In this document: in pieces, positions 5,200 through 5,628 of the stretch
How positions within the stretch are numbered: position 1 is the first letter of the stretch
Layout of the letters: each line of letters opens with the position of its first letter
Translations under genes and position numbers: made by a program
Assembly (NCBI GenBank): GCA_021737905.1
Contig: JAIPDA010000157.1
Coordinates: 1 to 5,628, forward strand
Direction: 5' to 3'
From: Rhodoferax sp.
Lineage (GTDB): Bacteria > Pseudomonadota > Gammaproteobacteria > Burkholderiales > Burkholderiaceae_C
Length of the DNA: 5,628 nucleotides
The notes under the pieces: model-generated
The model's database searches: none
What the model saw: only the letters and a program-made list of their open reading frames with translations
What the model was told of the DNA's origin: nothing

Positions 5200-5628
5200 T
5201 CAGAAATTCCCCACCAGCCAGTCTTTGACCCGACCGAAAGCGTTGTGCACGCTGCCGGCTTTTTGCGAAACTTTGTATCCACGCATGCGGGCCATGCGGG
5301 CTTCTTCGAGCAGGCCCATCACGGTGGCGGCACGCGCTTGGGCAACCATGTCGGAGAGTGCGCTGGCGTAGCGCGGAATGCCGCGCCGCACCGGCTTCAA
5401 AAAGATGTCTTCGCCCAGCTCCACCATGCCCGGCATGACCGCACTGCCGCCCGTGATGACGATGCCGGAGGACAGCACCTCCTCGCAACCGGAGTCGCGT
5501 ATGACCTGCTGCACCAGCGAAAAAATTTCCTCGATGCGCGGCTCAATCACACCGGCCAGCGCCTGGCGGCTGAGCATGCGCGGGCCGCGGTCACCCAGCC
5601 CCGGCACTTCGACCTGGCGCTCGGGATC
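5200..5628 (-). CDS. ftsA: Cell division protein FtsA, C-terminal fragment
   Basis: Open at the right edge, so only the last 142 residues are visible (starting DPERQVEVPGLG). FtsA is the actin-like ATPase that tethers FtsZ filaments to the membrane and recruits later divisome proteins. The fragment includes RMLSRQALAGVIEPRIEEIF, and then SGIVITGGSAVMPGM, the adenosine-binding glycine motif of the actin-fold family, followed by RRGIPRYASALSDMVAQARA. The protein ends in VHNAFGRVKDWLVGNF, a short amphipathic helix expected to be the membrane-targeting sequence at the FtsA C-terminus. It lies directly upstream of ftsZ on the same strand, as in the dcw cluster. The ATPase N-terminal half and the 1C domain lie beyond the window and cannot be assessed. 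Confidence 0.95.
   Translation of the reverse strand, partial: DPERQVEVPGLGDRGPRMLSRQALAGVIEPRIEEIFSLVQQVIRDSGCEEVLSSGIVITGGSAVMPGMVELGEDIFLKPVRRGIPRYASALSDMVAQARAATVMGLLEEARMARMRGYKVSQKAGSVHNAFGRVKDWLVGNF

Overview
The window looks like chromosomal DNA from a betaproteobacterium, most likely order Burkholderiales, family Comamonadaceae (Rhodoferax/Polaromonas-like). That placement rests on recall of protein families: the FtsZ tail ending DIPAFLRKQAD, the LpxC start MLAQRTLKSL, the RuvC stretch EIVFVNVNPQ, and the ftsA-ftsZ-lpxC order of the division and cell wall (dcw) cluster. No mobile element, CRISPR array, tRNA, rRNA or obvious horizontally acquired island was seen. Every gene is a recognisable housekeeping family except one small membrane protein.

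Plus strand, left half (1-2600): the 3' end of an RNase II/RNB-family exoribonuclease gene; a TonB-like envelope protein that probably starts at a TTG; mtgA (monofunctional peptidoglycan glycosyltransferase); and ruvC (Holliday-junction endonuclease). mtgA and ruvC share an ATGA stop/start overlap, so they are probably translationally coupled. The four genes point the same way with short gaps and could be one transcription unit.

Minus strand, right half (2635-5628): read in the direction of transcription, the 3' end of ftsA, then ftsZ, lpxC and a 58-codon gene for a two-helix membrane protein. This is the distal end of the dcw cluster, linking Z-ring assembly (FtsA, FtsZ) to lipid A synthesis (LpxC). 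The two halves converge at about 2601-2634, where I see no convincing terminator hairpin.

The most unusual structure is a perfect 17-bp inverted repeat with a 15-nt loop (3729-3777). Its lpxC-proximal arm contains the lpxC start codon and the first four codons. In a transcript reading through from ftsZ, the lpxC start would be buried in a strong hairpin. The loop contains a weak -10-like element only about 8 nt from the ATG, and there is no Shine-Dalgarno sequence, so a leaderless lpxC transcript that escapes the hairpin is possible. This is a testable regulatory hypothesis. I saw no evidence for a wholly new multi-gene system.
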